In this document: positions 44,143 to 52,923 of the stretch, in pieces
Position numbering within the stretch: the stretch's first letter is position 1
Layout of the letters: every line of letters begins with the position of its first letter
NCBI RefSeq assembly: GCF_002211765.1
Contig: NZ_CP022133.1
Location: 682,001-746,000, forward strand
Direction: 5' to 3'
DNA length: 64,000 bases
From: Idiomarina piscisalsi
GTDB taxonomy: Bacteria; Pseudomonadota; Gammaproteobacteria; Enterobacterales; Alteromonadaceae
Translations under genes and position numbers: made by a program
Notes under the pieces: model-generated
The model's input: only the letters and a program-made list of their open reading frames with translations
Database searches by the model: none
What the model was told of the DNA's origin: nothing

Positions 44143-44164
44143 ATTTCCTATCTTAGGTTTTTCG

Positions 44165-45559
44165 ATGGCAGAGACAGCAAAGAAACGAGACGCATCCGTT
44201 GAAGCATTGCGCTCAGCACCGCATTCAATTGAGGCGGAGCAGTCGGTTTTAGGCGGGCTTATGCTCGACAACGACGCATGGGATCGTGTTTCCGGAAGTA
44301 TTATTGCTGATGATTTCTACCATCGTGCTCACCGGCTAATATTTAAAGCGATGAACGAGTTGGCTCAGCGCAGTCAACCAATGGACTTGGTTACGGTCTC
44401 TGAGCTATTGGAAAGCGGTGGTGAACTAGAGCAGGTTGGTGGTTTTGCCTATCTTGGTGAAATTGCCAAGAACACACCTAGTGCCGCAAATATACTAGCT
44501 TACGCAAATATTGTGAGAGAACGGGCCATTGTCCGGGACATGATAGGCGCCGCTAATGAAATCGTTGAAGCGGGCTATGATAACCAGGGGCGAACCAGCG
44601 CGCAGTTATTAGACGAAGCTGAGACCAAAGTTTTGCAGATTGCTGAAAAACGTGTCAGCTCCAGTGAAGGGCCCCAGGGTATTAATCAAATTCTGGAGCG
44701 AACCGTTAGCAAAATAGAGCAGCTGAGTAAGCTTAAGAATAACAATGGCGTTACCGGTGTATCGACTGGCTTCACAGATCTAGATCAAATGACAGCCGGT
44801 TTGCAGCCTTCAGACTTAGTCATTGTTGCTGCGCGACCCTCAATGGGTAAAACCACCTTTGCAATGAACCTAGCTGAAAACATAGCGCTTAATGATGACA
44901 AACCGGTCTTAGTTTTTAGCTTAGAAATGCCAGCTGAACAGCTGATGATGCGTATGCTGGCGTCGTTAAGCCGTGTCGATCAGAATAAGGTTCGAACTGG
45001 CAAACTAGAAGATGATGACTGGGCTCGAATCGCATCCGTGATGAACATGCTAAATGACAGAAATAATATCTATATCGATGACTCGTCGGGTCTTACGCCG
45101 AACGAGGTTCGTTCTCGTGCGAGACGGGTTTATCGAGAGCATAAAGGTATTTCGATGATTATGGTGGATTACCTTCAGTTAATGACGGTGCCCGGGATGT
45201 CTGAAAACCGAACGTTGGAAATTGCGGAGATATCACGTTCATTAAAGTCGCTTGCTAAAGAACTTAAGGTTCCGGTCGTTGCGCTTTCGCAGCTAAACCG
45301 TTCACTTGAGCAACGCTCAGATAAACGCCCCGTGAATTCGGACTTGCGTGAGTCAGGCTCAATAGAACAGGACGCGGACGTGATCATGTTTATTTACCGG
45401 GACGAAGTTTATCATCCGGACTCAGCTGAAAAAGGAATGGCCGAGATTATTATCGGTAAACAACGTAACGGACCTATTGGTAAGGTAGACTTGAAGTTTC
45501 ACGGGCACTTATCCCGATTTGATAATTATGCCCGTGCAGCAGACGACGACCGTTACTAG
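44165..45559 (+). CDS. dnaB: Replicative DNA helicase
   Basis: DnaB is the hexameric 5'-3' helicase at the replication fork. The 464-residue protein has the N-terminal DnaG-interacting domain (about 20-125) and a RecA-like C domain with Walker A ARPSMGKTT near residue 223 and Walker B MIMVDYLQLM. The arginine finger region SIEQDADVIMFIYRDE is present. No intein. The ATG has a weak ribosome binding site. In many gammaproteobacteria it lies right after rplI; here a sigma module intervenes. Confidence 0.97.
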   Translation: MAETAKKRDASVEALRSAPHSIEAEQSVLGGLMLDNDAWDRVSGSIIADDFYHRAHRLIFKAMNELAQRSQPMDLVTVSELLESGGELEQVGGFAYLGEIAKNTPSAANILAYANIVRERAIVRDMIGAANEIVEAGYDNQGRTSAQLLDEAETKVLQIAEKRVSSSEGPQGINQILERTVSKIEQLSKLKNNNGVTGVSTGFTDLDQMTAGLQPSDLVIVAARPSMGKTTFAMNLAENIALNDDKPVLVFSLEMPAEQLMMRMLASLSRVDQNKVRTGKLEDDDWARIASVMNMLNDRNNIYIDDSSGLTPNEVRSRARRVYREHKGISMIMVDYLQLMTVPGMSENRTLEIAEISRSLKSLAKELKVPVVALSQLNRSLEQRSDKRPVNSDLRESGSIEQDADVIMFIYRDEVYHPDSAEKGMAEIIIGKQRNGPIGKVDLKFHGHLSRFDNYARAADDDRY

Positions 45560-45572
45560 CCGCCGGTTTCAA

Positions 45573-46042
45573 TCACTTGATTTTGTCGAAGCAAATCTCG
45601 ATGTAGGCTTTGCCCGCAACGTGGTTGAACGGCATTATAAGCTTAGAGCCTTCTGACTTGTGCGAAATGGTATGGTCTTTCCCTGACACAACGATTGGGG
45701 TGGCCATATCAAAGTCGTAACCGTTTTCGCCTAACGTCTTCTTGGCGCCCCCGTAACCATATTGGTAATTTCACCAACCATGTCACAGACATCTTCGTTA
45801 ATGCTATCAGGTAATTCACCAAGCATTTTATTCATAATTTCACAAGCAAGGTTCTCTTCAAAAGAAATAGAAAATGATCCTTTTACTTGAGGGCCTACCA
45901 TGCCGATAATCCCGGATACATCGCCACGAGCATACTCGTCCTTCTTTAACTGAGCCTTGCCCGGTTTCAATTCCATTTGTGCCATCATCGACAAGACATT
46001 TTGCAACGCTTGAAGAAATGGGTTTACAAACTCGGCATTCAT
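45573..46042 (-). pseudogene. cheX: cheX-like chemotaxis phosphatase gene, frameshifted
   Basis: The first 98 codons encode a CheX-type CheY-P phosphatase: MNAEFVNPFLQALQNVLS, GIIGMVGPQVKGS, then MVGEITNMVTGG. At the G run (minus strand; five C at 45748-45752) the frame shifts and stops at once. Adding one G restores GAKKTLGENGYDFDMATP, VVSGKDHTISHK, LIMPF and AYIEICFDKIK, ending at TGA 45573-45575, giving 156 residues, the normal CheX length. So this is one broken gene, or a sequencing error in a homopolymer. The ATG at 46042 has AAGGATT upstream. It follows the DUF6702 gene after three bases and converges on dnaB. Confidence 0.85.
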
Positions 46043-46045
46043 TAT

Positions 46046-46555
46046 TTAATCCTTACTCTCTTTCTGGCAGTTGATAATATCAGTTCTGTTTTCATCCGTT
46101 AATATCAGACTGCGGTTTCCGTATTCATCAACAATGTTAATGGTGTTGACTTGTGCGGAAAAAGTGTCGAATAACAGGGTATTAGAAACCTCCCAACCGC
46201 ATAAATTTTTTTGCGCAGGAAGCTCTTGGTAGACCCATATTTTCTGATAGTCAGCCTCAAAACCAACCCATGTCAGCTCCACCTTTTTGCCATCGACATT
46301 TTTGACTGAGAAATTATCGGTAACCCAGCGCTTTAATACCGCTTCTGCATTCTCTTTATCAAGGCTAAACCGTTCGCCCGCGAGCTTGCTTAACGCATGT
46401 TGAACATCATGTAACGTATATTGGTGAACAAACTCTACGGCACCTGTATTTAGGTTACTGCTTATTTCAGTCAGTCCAAAAAAATAACGGTGTGCCAACG
46501 CCGGAAGCGTCAGCACAACAACTAGTAAAGCAATAAAGACTTTAGCTTTCATCAT
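46046..46555 (-). CDS. DUF6702 family exported protein
   Basis: The 169-residue precursor has a signal peptide ending ALA/HRYFFG. The HRYFFGLTEISSNLNTGAVEFVHQYTLHD start and the strand-rich remainder resemble the DUF6702 family, of unknown function. Two cysteines (in LCGWEV and INCQKE) may form a disulfide. It overlaps the upstream M1 peptidase by 14 bases, so the pair is cotranslated. A second adjacent ATG could be the start. Role probably linked to the peptidase; the exact family match is from memory and moderate. Confidence 0.65.
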   Translation of the reverse strand: MMKAKVFIALLVVVLTLPALAHRYFFGLTEISSNLNTGAVEFVHQYTLHDVQHALSKLAGERFSLDKENAEAVLKRWVTDNFSVKNVDGKKVELTWVGFEADYQKIWVYQELPAQKNLCGWEVSNTLLFDTFSAQVNTINIVDEYGNRSLILTDENRTDIINCQKESKD

Positions 46556-48872
46556 CAGACTTCAACTTTTCGTCGTAACGCTCCATCAAACTGTCTTTAC
46601 GGTCATCGCGCTTAAACAGTTCAATTCTTGACGGAATGGCACGAGCAGGCCAGTAGTTATTCGTTGTATCAACATCAGCGGTTTCCCAGTTAGGGTCAAC
46701 AACAACCTGAGTTAGGGTTTTATCGCGTATTAATAACTTACTGACTTCCTCTGGTGAACGGCGCCATATTTCTGCTGGAATGCGAACGTGCTCTTTGCTT
46801 CCGTCCTCATAGTGCAGATCGAGCAGAATTGGCATGACTAAACCGCCGTGGTTTGAAAAGTCGAGCACATAGAAATTACTGCCATTTTTGAGCATTTCTT
46901 TTTGCTCATCACTTAAACCTTTTAACAGTTCATTGTATTCATTTCTGTCGGCATTAGTGACGGTGAACTCGTCATGCTCATTATAGAAGTCGGCTAAGTG
47001 AGGTTGTTGATGTATTTTATAATTAACGTCAGCGTTACGCTTAGTGGTTAACGACGTCGGCTCCTGTTCTTTTTGCTGTTGCTGCCAAGCTTTCTCTATC
47101 TCTGGATCTTTCGTGTTTACGGTTAGCAAGTGCACGTTGTCCAATGCAATATCGACATGATCAGTAGAGTAGAACCAGCCTCTCCAAAACCAGTCCAGAT
47201 CAACACCAGAGGCATCCTCAAGTGTGCGGAATAAATCTTCTGGTGTAGGGCGTTTAAACTTCCAGCGGTAGGCATATTCGCGGAAAGCGAAGTCGAACAG
47301 TTCTCGTCCAACAATGGTTTCACGCAAAATATTAAGTGCGGTTGCAGGTTTACCATAGGCGTTGTTGCCGAACTGAAGGATAGACTCTGAATTCGTCATA
47401 ATCGGCATTTGGTTTGCGCTTGCCATATAACTCGTTATGTTTCTAGGTTCACCGCGCCATGATGGATAGTCCTTTTCCCATTTTTGCTCGGCTAAGAACT
47501 GTAGATAGGTATTAATACCTTCGTCCATCCATGTCCACTGACGCTCGTCAGTGTTAACGATCATTGGGAAGTAAATATGGCCAATCTCGTGGATGATGAC
47601 TGAAATCAGACCGTACTTTGTGCGCTCCGAGTAGTACTTATTGCCAGTGTCTTCATCTACATAAGGACGAGGCCCATTGAAAGTGATCATTGGGTATTCC
47701 ATACCACCAACAGGCCCGTTCACAGATATAGCGACAGGGTATGGATAGTCGAAGCTATAGTCGTTGTAGTGCTCAATGGTGTGAAGAATTGAGGCCGTTG
47801 AATAGCGTTCCCAAAGTGGATTACCTTCTTCTGGATAAAATGACATTGCTAAAACATCAGTGTCATTTTTCTTATAGCCCTGCGCATCCCAAATAAATTT
47901 GCGAGAAGAAGCCCAGGCAAAGTCACGCACTTTGTCCGCTTCGAAGATCCAGGTTTTGGTATCGTCTGTGCCTTCTTTTTCGTTCTCCAGGGCTTCTTCT
48001 TGAGTCACAATTTTTACAGGCTTATCTGAGCCTCTCGCTAACTCAAGACGCTGACGCTGGGTTGATGTTAATACCTCTTTGGGGTTTTGCAGTACGCCAG
48101 TTGACGCAACAATGTGATCGGCGGGAACCGTAATTTCAACGCGGTAGTCACCAAACTCTAAAGCAAACTCACCATTACCAATGAATTGTTTATTCTGCCA
48201 ACCCTCAACATCGTAGTAAGCGGCCATGCGAGGGAACCACTGGGCCATTTCATACAGGTAATTACCATCGTCTTCGAAGTATTCGTAACCGCCACGACCG
48301 CCGAGTACGTCCGCTTCAATAATGTTGAAAGCCCAATTGATATTAAAAGTAACGCTTTCACCACTTTTTAGTGGCTCATCTAAGTCCAAACGCAGCATTG
48401 TGTCGTTGACATAATGAGCCAGCGGATCACCGTTGTCATAGCTAATTTCTGTCAGCTCATAACCGGCTGGAAAACTCTCCTGTGTCATCATGCTTTCCAT
48501 GCGGGAAAAGCTGATGCGCTCCGGCTTGCTGGTGCTGTCTGATTGAGGACCTATGGAGTCTTTTCGGAACCGGTTTTGATCCAATTGAACCCACAGGTAG
48601 CGTAAGGTATCAGGGGAATTATTGGTGTAAGTAATAGTACTTTGTGCGGTAATGCTTTGGTTTTCATCATCCAGTTGCACCTTGATATGATAGTCAGCCT
48701 CTTGCTGCCAATACTCATGTCCCGGAGCGCCTGAAGCTGTTCGATAAACATTAGGGCTGCGAAACTTGTCGTCATTGAGTTGACGAAACTTGTCTTCAAA
48801 CGCCTGGGCATGGCTTGCTTGGCTGGCAGCCAATAAAACCGTTGCGGTTAACGCATAATTATATAACTTCAT
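46542..48872 (-). CDS. Exported M1 family metallopeptidase
   Basis: The 776-residue precursor is a gluzincin aminopeptidase of the M1 family. It has a signal peptide (ending SHA/QAFED), a long beta-rich N domain and a catalytic domain with substrate motif GGMEY. The zinc site HEXXH-X18-E is His428-Glu429-Ile-Gly-His432 and Glu451 (in WMDEG). Such enzymes degrade peptides outside the cytosol; the signal peptide places it in the periplasm or outside. The ATG at 48872 is chosen because it starts the signal peptide; the open frame extends to 48947 and overlaps zur by 50 bases. It overlaps the DUF6702 gene downstream. Confidence 0.88.
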   Translation of the reverse strand: MKLYNYALTATVLLAASQASHAQAFEDKFRQLNDDKFRSPNVYRTASGAPGHEYWQQEADYHIKVQLDDENQSITAQSTITYTNNSPDTLRYLWVQLDQNRFRKDSIGPQSDSTSKPERISFSRMESMMTQESFPAGYELTEISYDNGDPLAHYVNDTMLRLDLDEPLKSGESVTFNINWAFNIIEADVLGGRGGYEYFEDDGNYLYEMAQWFPRMAAYYDVEGWQNKQFIGNGEFALEFGDYRVEITVPADHIVASTGVLQNPKEVLTSTQRQRLELARGSDKPVKIVTQEEALENEKEGTDDTKTWIFEADKVRDFAWASSRKFIWDAQGYKKNDTDVLAMSFYPEEGNPLWERYSTASILHTIEHYNDYSFDYPYPVAISVNGPVGGMEYPMITFNGPRPYVDEDTGNKYYSERTKYGLISVIIHEIGHIYFPMIVNTDERQWTWMDEGINTYLQFLAEQKWEKDYPSWRGEPRNITSYMASANQMPIMTNSESILQFGNNAYGKPATALNILRETIVGRELFDFAFREYAYRWKFKRPTPEDLFRTLEDASGVDLDWFWRGWFYSTDHVDIALDNVHLLTVNTKDPEIEKAWQQQQKEQEPTSLTTKRNADVNYKIHQQPHLADFYNEHDEFTVTNADRNEYNELLKGLSDEQKEMLKNGSNFYVLDFSNHGGLVMPILLDLHYEDGSKEHVRIPAEIWRRSPEEVSKLLIRDKTLTQVVVDPNWETADVDTTNNYWPARAIPSRIELFKRDDRKDSLMERYDEKLKSDDES

Positions 48873-48897
48873 AGTAAAGACCTGTTTAGTTTTTATT

Positions 48898-49338
48898 CTA
48901 ATGGCATTTCGTGCACAAGCCATGTGCTTCAATGGTTTGCTGTTCAACCTTAAAACCTTGAGCTTCCGCTTGGTGCTTTAGCTCGTCGTAAACTCCTTCC
49001 GATTGAATTTCCTGGACATCGCCGCAGGAATCACAAATAAGCATTTGTACAGGGTGTTGATGATCGAAATGAGTACACAGCACAAAGCTGTTAGAAGAGG
49101 TTATTTTATGAACAAAGCCTTGTTCCTGGAGAAAGTCCAGTGCCCTGTAAATAGTAGGCGGCTTGGCGTTTGGCATCACTTCCCGAAGCTCATCGAGTAA
49201 GTCATAAGCGCCAATTGATCCAGAGTGTTCAGCTAAAATAGCGAAAACCTCACGTCGGGCGGTGGTTAGCCTTGCTCCTCGTTTTTGACAAAGAACTTCA
49301 GCTTTTCGAATTAGTCGTTGTGCTTCTTGACGAGTCAT
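48898..49338 (-). CDS. zur: Zinc uptake regulator, Fur family
   Basis: Zur represses zinc-uptake genes when zinc is bound. The 146-residue protein has the winged-helix N domain (about 18-85) and a C-terminal metal domain with two CxxC pairs, CDSC and CTKC, forming the structural zinc site, plus HFDHQHP. The AKPPTIYRALDFL recognition helix matches Zur rather than Fur. It is divergent from dusA, near which it also lies in E. coli. Its ATG at 49338 has little ribosome binding site. Confidence 0.88.
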   Translation of the reverse strand: MTRQEAQRLIRKAEVLCQKRGARLTTARREVFAILAEHSGSIGAYDLLDELREVMPNAKPPTIYRALDFLQEQGFVHKITSSNSFVLCTHFDHQHPVQMLICDSCGDVQEIQSEGVYDELKHQAEAQGFKVEQQTIEAHGLCTKCH

Positions 49339-49445
49339 TAGCCTGAATATTTAAAAAAAGTTAACGCCATTGTAGTGAGTTTTGTCGTTAAGTGAAAGGC
49401 TTTTGCTACAAGCTGTAAGAGGCTTGAGACATCTCAATTTCGATG

Positions 49446-49474
49446 CTGATAAACACACATCTTTACGGTAGAAT
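49446..49474 (+). promoter_or_regulatory. Probable dusA promoter
   Basis: CTGATA (49446-49451) and TAGAAT (49469-49474) are 17 bases apart; the -10 is one mismatch from consensus. An alternative pair, TTGAGA (49424) and TGATAA (49447), also with 17-base spacing, lies upstream. No Zur box was recognised with confidence in this 177-base intergenic region. Confidence 0.4.
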
Positions 49475-49515
49475 GTTGCGCTTCGTAACGTAGTAACAAA
49501 TAAGGAATATAAGTA

Positions 49516-50514
49516 GTGGCAACAGCGTACAATTACCGATTATCCGTAGCCCCTATGCTGGATTGGACCGATCGCCACTGCCGGTACTTTCATCGTTTGC
49601 TGACGAAGGAAACGCTGCTTTATACCGAAATGGTTACTACTGGTGCCATTATTCATGGTCGTCAGGACTTTCTGGCATATAACGAAGAAGAACATCCGGT
49701 CGCTTTGCAATTAGGGGGCTCTCAGCCGGCAGACATGGCACAGTGTGCTGCTTTGGCTCAGGAGCGCGGTTATGATGAAATTAATATCAATGTCGGATGT
49801 CCGTCGGATCGTGTTCAAAATGGTAGCTTTGGGGCGTGTTTAATGGCAGAGCCGAAGGTCGTTGCAGAATGCGTGAAAGCAATGAAGCAAGCGGTCGACA
49901 TTCCTGTAACGGTCAAAACTCGGTTAGGTATCGATGAGCACGACAACGATGACTTTCTGTATGCGTTTACTGATGCGGTTGTAGAAGCCGGGGCAGATCA
50001 ACTCACCTTGCATGCTCGAAAAGCTTGGCTTCAGGGGTTAAGTCCGAAAGAGAATAGAGACATTCCGGAACTACAATATGACCGGGTGTATAAAGCACAG
50101 GAACGCTATAACAGTTTACCGGTGGCAATTAATGGCGGTATCACAACTGCCGAAGCGATAACTGAACATTTGCAACATATGCATGGCGTTATGGTAGGCA
50201 GGGCCGCCTATCAGAACCCTTGGTTGCTAACGACGTTCGATGCGCTTATTGGTAAACAAGCGCATTCATTGACGCGAGAAGACGTAGTCCACACGATGAT
50301 CCCATATGTGAATCAGCACATAGCCAATGGCGGTAGAGCATGGCATGTGGTTAGACATATGCTGGGTCTGTTTCAGGGACTTCCGGGTGGTAAACGCTGG
50401 CGTCAGTATCTGAGCGTTAAAGGGCCTAAAGCGCAAAGTGGAGAATCACTTTTAAACGGCGCGTTAGATTTCAAAAATGATCATAAAAAGACGATGAGCG
50501 AGTTAATGAAGTAA
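49516..50514 (+). CDS. dusA: tRNA-dihydrouridine synthase A
   Basis: DusA reduces uridines 20 and 20a in the tRNA D loop using FMN. The 332-residue protein has the TIM-barrel signature APMLDWTDRHCR, the NVGCPSDRV...GACLM catalytic segment (Cys108 is the proton donor) and the C-terminal helical tRNA-binding domain. The start is GTG at 49516 with AAGGAATA upstream. Its place next to zur and ahead of a sigma-54 promoter resembles the E. coli zur-dusA-pspG order. Confidence 0.94.
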   Translation: MATAYNYRLSVAPMLDWTDRHCRYFHRLLTKETLLYTEMVTTGAIIHGRQDFLAYNEEEHPVALQLGGSQPADMAQCAALAQERGYDEININVGCPSDRVQNGSFGACLMAEPKVVAECVKAMKQAVDIPVTVKTRLGIDEHDNDDFLYAFTDAVVEAGADQLTLHARKAWLQGLSPKENRDIPELQYDRVYKAQERYNSLPVAINGGITTAEAITEHLQHMHGVMVGRAAYQNPWLLTTFDALIGKQAHSLTREDVVHTMIPYVNQHIANGGRAWHVVRHMLGLFQGLPGGKRWRQYLSVKGPKAQSGESLLNGALDFKNDHKKTMSELMK

Positions 50515-50547
50515 ATCGCTCACACCTTTATAAAAAACTCACCAAAA

Positions 50548-50566
50548 AGTGGTCTATTTCACCACT
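50548..50566. promoter_or_regulatory. Perfect palindrome, candidate enhancer site for a sigma-54 activator
   Basis: The repeat AGTGGT / ACCACT has a seven-base spacer and is centred about 98 bases before the predicted sigma-54 start. Bacterial enhancer-binding proteins such as PspF bind at this distance. Which activator binds is unknown. Confidence 0.45.
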
Positions 50567-50629
50567 GAAAGTTAACGTGATTTGCATGAGGAAACAATAA
50601 AACCTATATTTTTCATGGGTTTAAAGTTT

Positions 50630-50645
50630 TGGCACAACCTTTGAA
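50630..50645 (+). promoter_or_regulatory. Sigma-54 (RpoN) promoter
   Basis: The sequence TGGCACAACCTTTGAA has the -24 element TGGCAC and the -12 element TTGA with exact 5-base spacing (consensus TGGCACG-N4-TTGCW), missing only the C of GC. It lies 52 bases before the next gene. The position after dusA matches E. coli pspG, which is also sigma-54 dependent. Confidence 0.75.
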
Positions 50646-50695
50646 TTACTTATAGCGACTTAACTAACGCAATGACTAATTCAAAGGAGAAAATC

Positions 50696-50962
50696 ATGAA
50701 AGCGTTAATTATCGGTGCAGTCAGCGGTGTTATGTTGTTCAGTTCATCTGCTTTTGCTTCAGACAAGCAAGAAACATCTCTTTCGGAAGAAATACAAGCC
50801 CAAGTCACGCAAATGACAATTGAAGGTCTTCAGTTGATTAAGGAAACCGCAGTGTCATCTATGCAAGAGTGGGCCTCAGAAGCGCTTTCTTTCGAGGTAG
50901 CTGCTGCAGAGCCAGCTAAAAGTGAGCAGCCAGAAGATACTAAAGCTAAGCAAGTCCAATAA
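50696..50962 (+). CDS. Small exported protein under sigma-54 control
   Basis: I do not recognise this 88-residue precursor. The signal peptide ends AFA/SDKQE. The mature region is about 65 residues, with one amphipathic helix (about 30-65, SEEIQAQVTQMTIEGLQLIKETA) and a Lys/Glu/Ala/Pro-rich tail. It is not PspG, which is a membrane protein. The ATG at 50696 has AAAGGAGA upstream; the frame extends to 50672 without a better start. It follows a well-spaced sigma-54 promoter and precedes a 36-residue membrane protein, so the two may form one stress operon. Confidence 0.75.
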   Translation: MKALIIGAVSGVMLFSSSAFASDKQETSLSEEIQAQVTQMTIEGLQLIKETAVSSMQEWASEALSFEVAAAEPAKSEQPEDTKAKQVQ

Positions 50963-50970
50963 GGTGACAT

Positions 50971-51081
50971 ATGATTATCTTTGAGCCTTGGTGGGTTGGC
51001 TGGCTGGCAGCTCCAGTAATAGGGACGTTAGTTATCGGAGCTGCAATGGGATTGAGCGCATCAATGATGCGACAAGGGTAG
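50971..51081 (+). CDS. 36-residue membrane protein
   Basis: This very short frame codes MIIFEPWWVGWLAAPVIGTL and continues to ASMMRQG: one hydrophobic helix (about residues 9-30) preceded by Glu-Pro-Trp-Trp and followed by a basic end. AAGGTG lies four bases before the ATG. It starts eight bases after the preceding stop, behind the sigma-54 promoter. The composition and ribosome binding site support a real small protein, but no homologue is known to me. Confidence 0.6.
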   Translation: MIIFEPWWVGWLAAPVIGTLVIGAAMGLSASMMRQG

Positions 51082-51130
51082 ACTTTTGCTAATCTGCGTA
51101 TATCTCTAAAAACAATAACGAGGAATACGC

Positions 51131-52351
51131 ATGTTAAAGTCATTACTTGCCGCATCCGTTTTGGTTGCTGTAACGGGTTGTGCAACCGCCAGCCAATCAT
51201 CATCTAACGAACAAGAAACACAATATCAGGCTTCTGAAAAAGCAATTGATTTGGCGCATGAGTATTTACTTATCGATACTCATATTGATGTTCCGTATCG
51301 TATCCGTGACAAGTGGGACGATGTATCTGTTGCAACTGAAGACGGTGACTTCGACTACCCACGAGCGGTAGAAGGTGGGCTCGATGCGCCATTTATGTCC
51401 ATTTATATACCGGCATCTTATGAAGAAAGTGGCGGCAGTATTCAGTTGGCGCATGAACTAATAGACGGTATGGAAGCTTTGGTCGCTCGTGCGCCGGACA
51501 AGTTTGCCATGGCATACAGCACAGAAGATATTCGCGAAAACAAAGAAAAAGGCTTAATGTCGATAGCGCTCGGAATGGAGAACGGAACCCCTATCGAAGG
51601 GGATCTCGATAACCTACACATGTTTTACGAGCGCGGTATTCGCTATATTACTCTAGCGCACTCGTTATCAAATCATATTTCTGACTCGTCTTATGATATT
51701 CGCCGTAAATGGAACGGTCTCAGTCCTTTCGGAAAAAAGCTGGTAAAGGAAATGAATAAAGTCGGCGTCATGGTCGATGTGTCTCACATCTCTGATGATG
51801 CATTCTATCAGGCGGTTGAAATTAGTGAGGTACCCGTCATTGCTTCTCATTCATCGTTACGTAAGTACACGCCAGGCTTCGAACGAAATATGAGCGACGA
51901 TATGCTAAAAGCTTTGGCTGAGAACGAAGGGGTCATTCAAATTAACTTTGGCTCTTCATTTTTGGCGAAGCAGGCGAATCGTTACCGCGATATGATGAAA
52001 AAGCGCATCAACGCAGTAAAAGAGCAATTCGGAGAAGACAGTGAGGAAGCAAAGCGCCGCATCGCCGAAATTGAAGCAAATAACCCGTATCCGTTTGCTA
52101 CACTGGAAACTGTCTTAGACCATATCGATCATGTAAAAGAGCTCATCGGCGTCGAACATATTGGTATTGGTTCAGACTATGATGGCGTTGGAGATTCCTT
52201 ACCGGTTGGGCTAAAGGATGTTTCCGATTACCCAAACCTGGTTCAGGGATTGCTCGACCGAGGTTACTCTGAAAAAGAAATCCAGATGATTCTGGGCGAA
52301 AACTTAATGCGTGTCTGGAAGGCTGTCGAAGACTACGCCGAGGCACACTAA
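51131..52351 (+). CDS. M19 family membrane dipeptidase lipoprotein
   Basis: The 406-residue lipoprotein has lipobox VTGC with Cys17, placing it at the outer membrane. The rest is an M19 (renal dipeptidase) barrel with the metal-binding DTHIDVP (His51, Asp53), a metal-bridging glutamate in GMENGTP, the VDVSH and ASHSS histidines and GIGSDYDG. It hydrolyses dipeptides, often with D-residues. CGAGGA precedes the ATG. It stands alone between the sigma-54 genes and the S10 operon. Confidence 0.92.
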   Translation: MLKSLLAASVLVAVTGCATASQSSSNEQETQYQASEKAIDLAHEYLLIDTHIDVPYRIRDKWDDVSVATEDGDFDYPRAVEGGLDAPFMSIYIPASYEESGGSIQLAHELIDGMEALVARAPDKFAMAYSTEDIRENKEKGLMSIALGMENGTPIEGDLDNLHMFYERGIRYITLAHSLSNHISDSSYDIRRKWNGLSPFGKKLVKEMNKVGVMVDVSHISDDAFYQAVEISEVPVIASHSSLRKYTPGFERNMSDDMLKALAENEGVIQINFGSSFLAKQANRYRDMMKKRINAVKEQFGEDSEEAKRRIAEIEANNPYPFATLETVLDHIDHVKELIGVEHIGIGSDYDGVGDSLPVGLKDVSDYPNLVQGLLDRGYSEKEIQMILGENLMRVWKAVEDYAEAH

Positions 52352-52368
52352 TTAAGAGCTTTTAAGCC

Positions 52369-52396
52369 TTGACAAAAGGCCGTGAATCCGTATAAT
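52369..52396 (+). promoter_or_regulatory. S10 operon promoter
   Basis: Perfect TTGACA (52369-52374) and TATAAT (52391-52396) are separated by 16 bases and followed by the GC-rich TCGCGGCC discriminator typical of stringently controlled ribosomal genes. The start is predicted near 52402, giving an about 170-base leader. Confidence 0.9.
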
Positions 52397-52401
52397 TCGC
52401 G

Positions 52402-52885
<484 letters not shown>

Positions 52886-52923
52886 GTGGGCAGTAATAGG
52901 ATTACACACGAGAGGTTTTAACA

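Noticed and set aside
48873..48947. Longer M1 peptidase start at 48947
   Set aside because: It would put 25 polar residues before a clear signal peptide and overlap zur.
49339..49515. Zur box in the zur-dusA intergenic region
   Set aside because: No palindrome close to the Zur consensus was convincing by eye.
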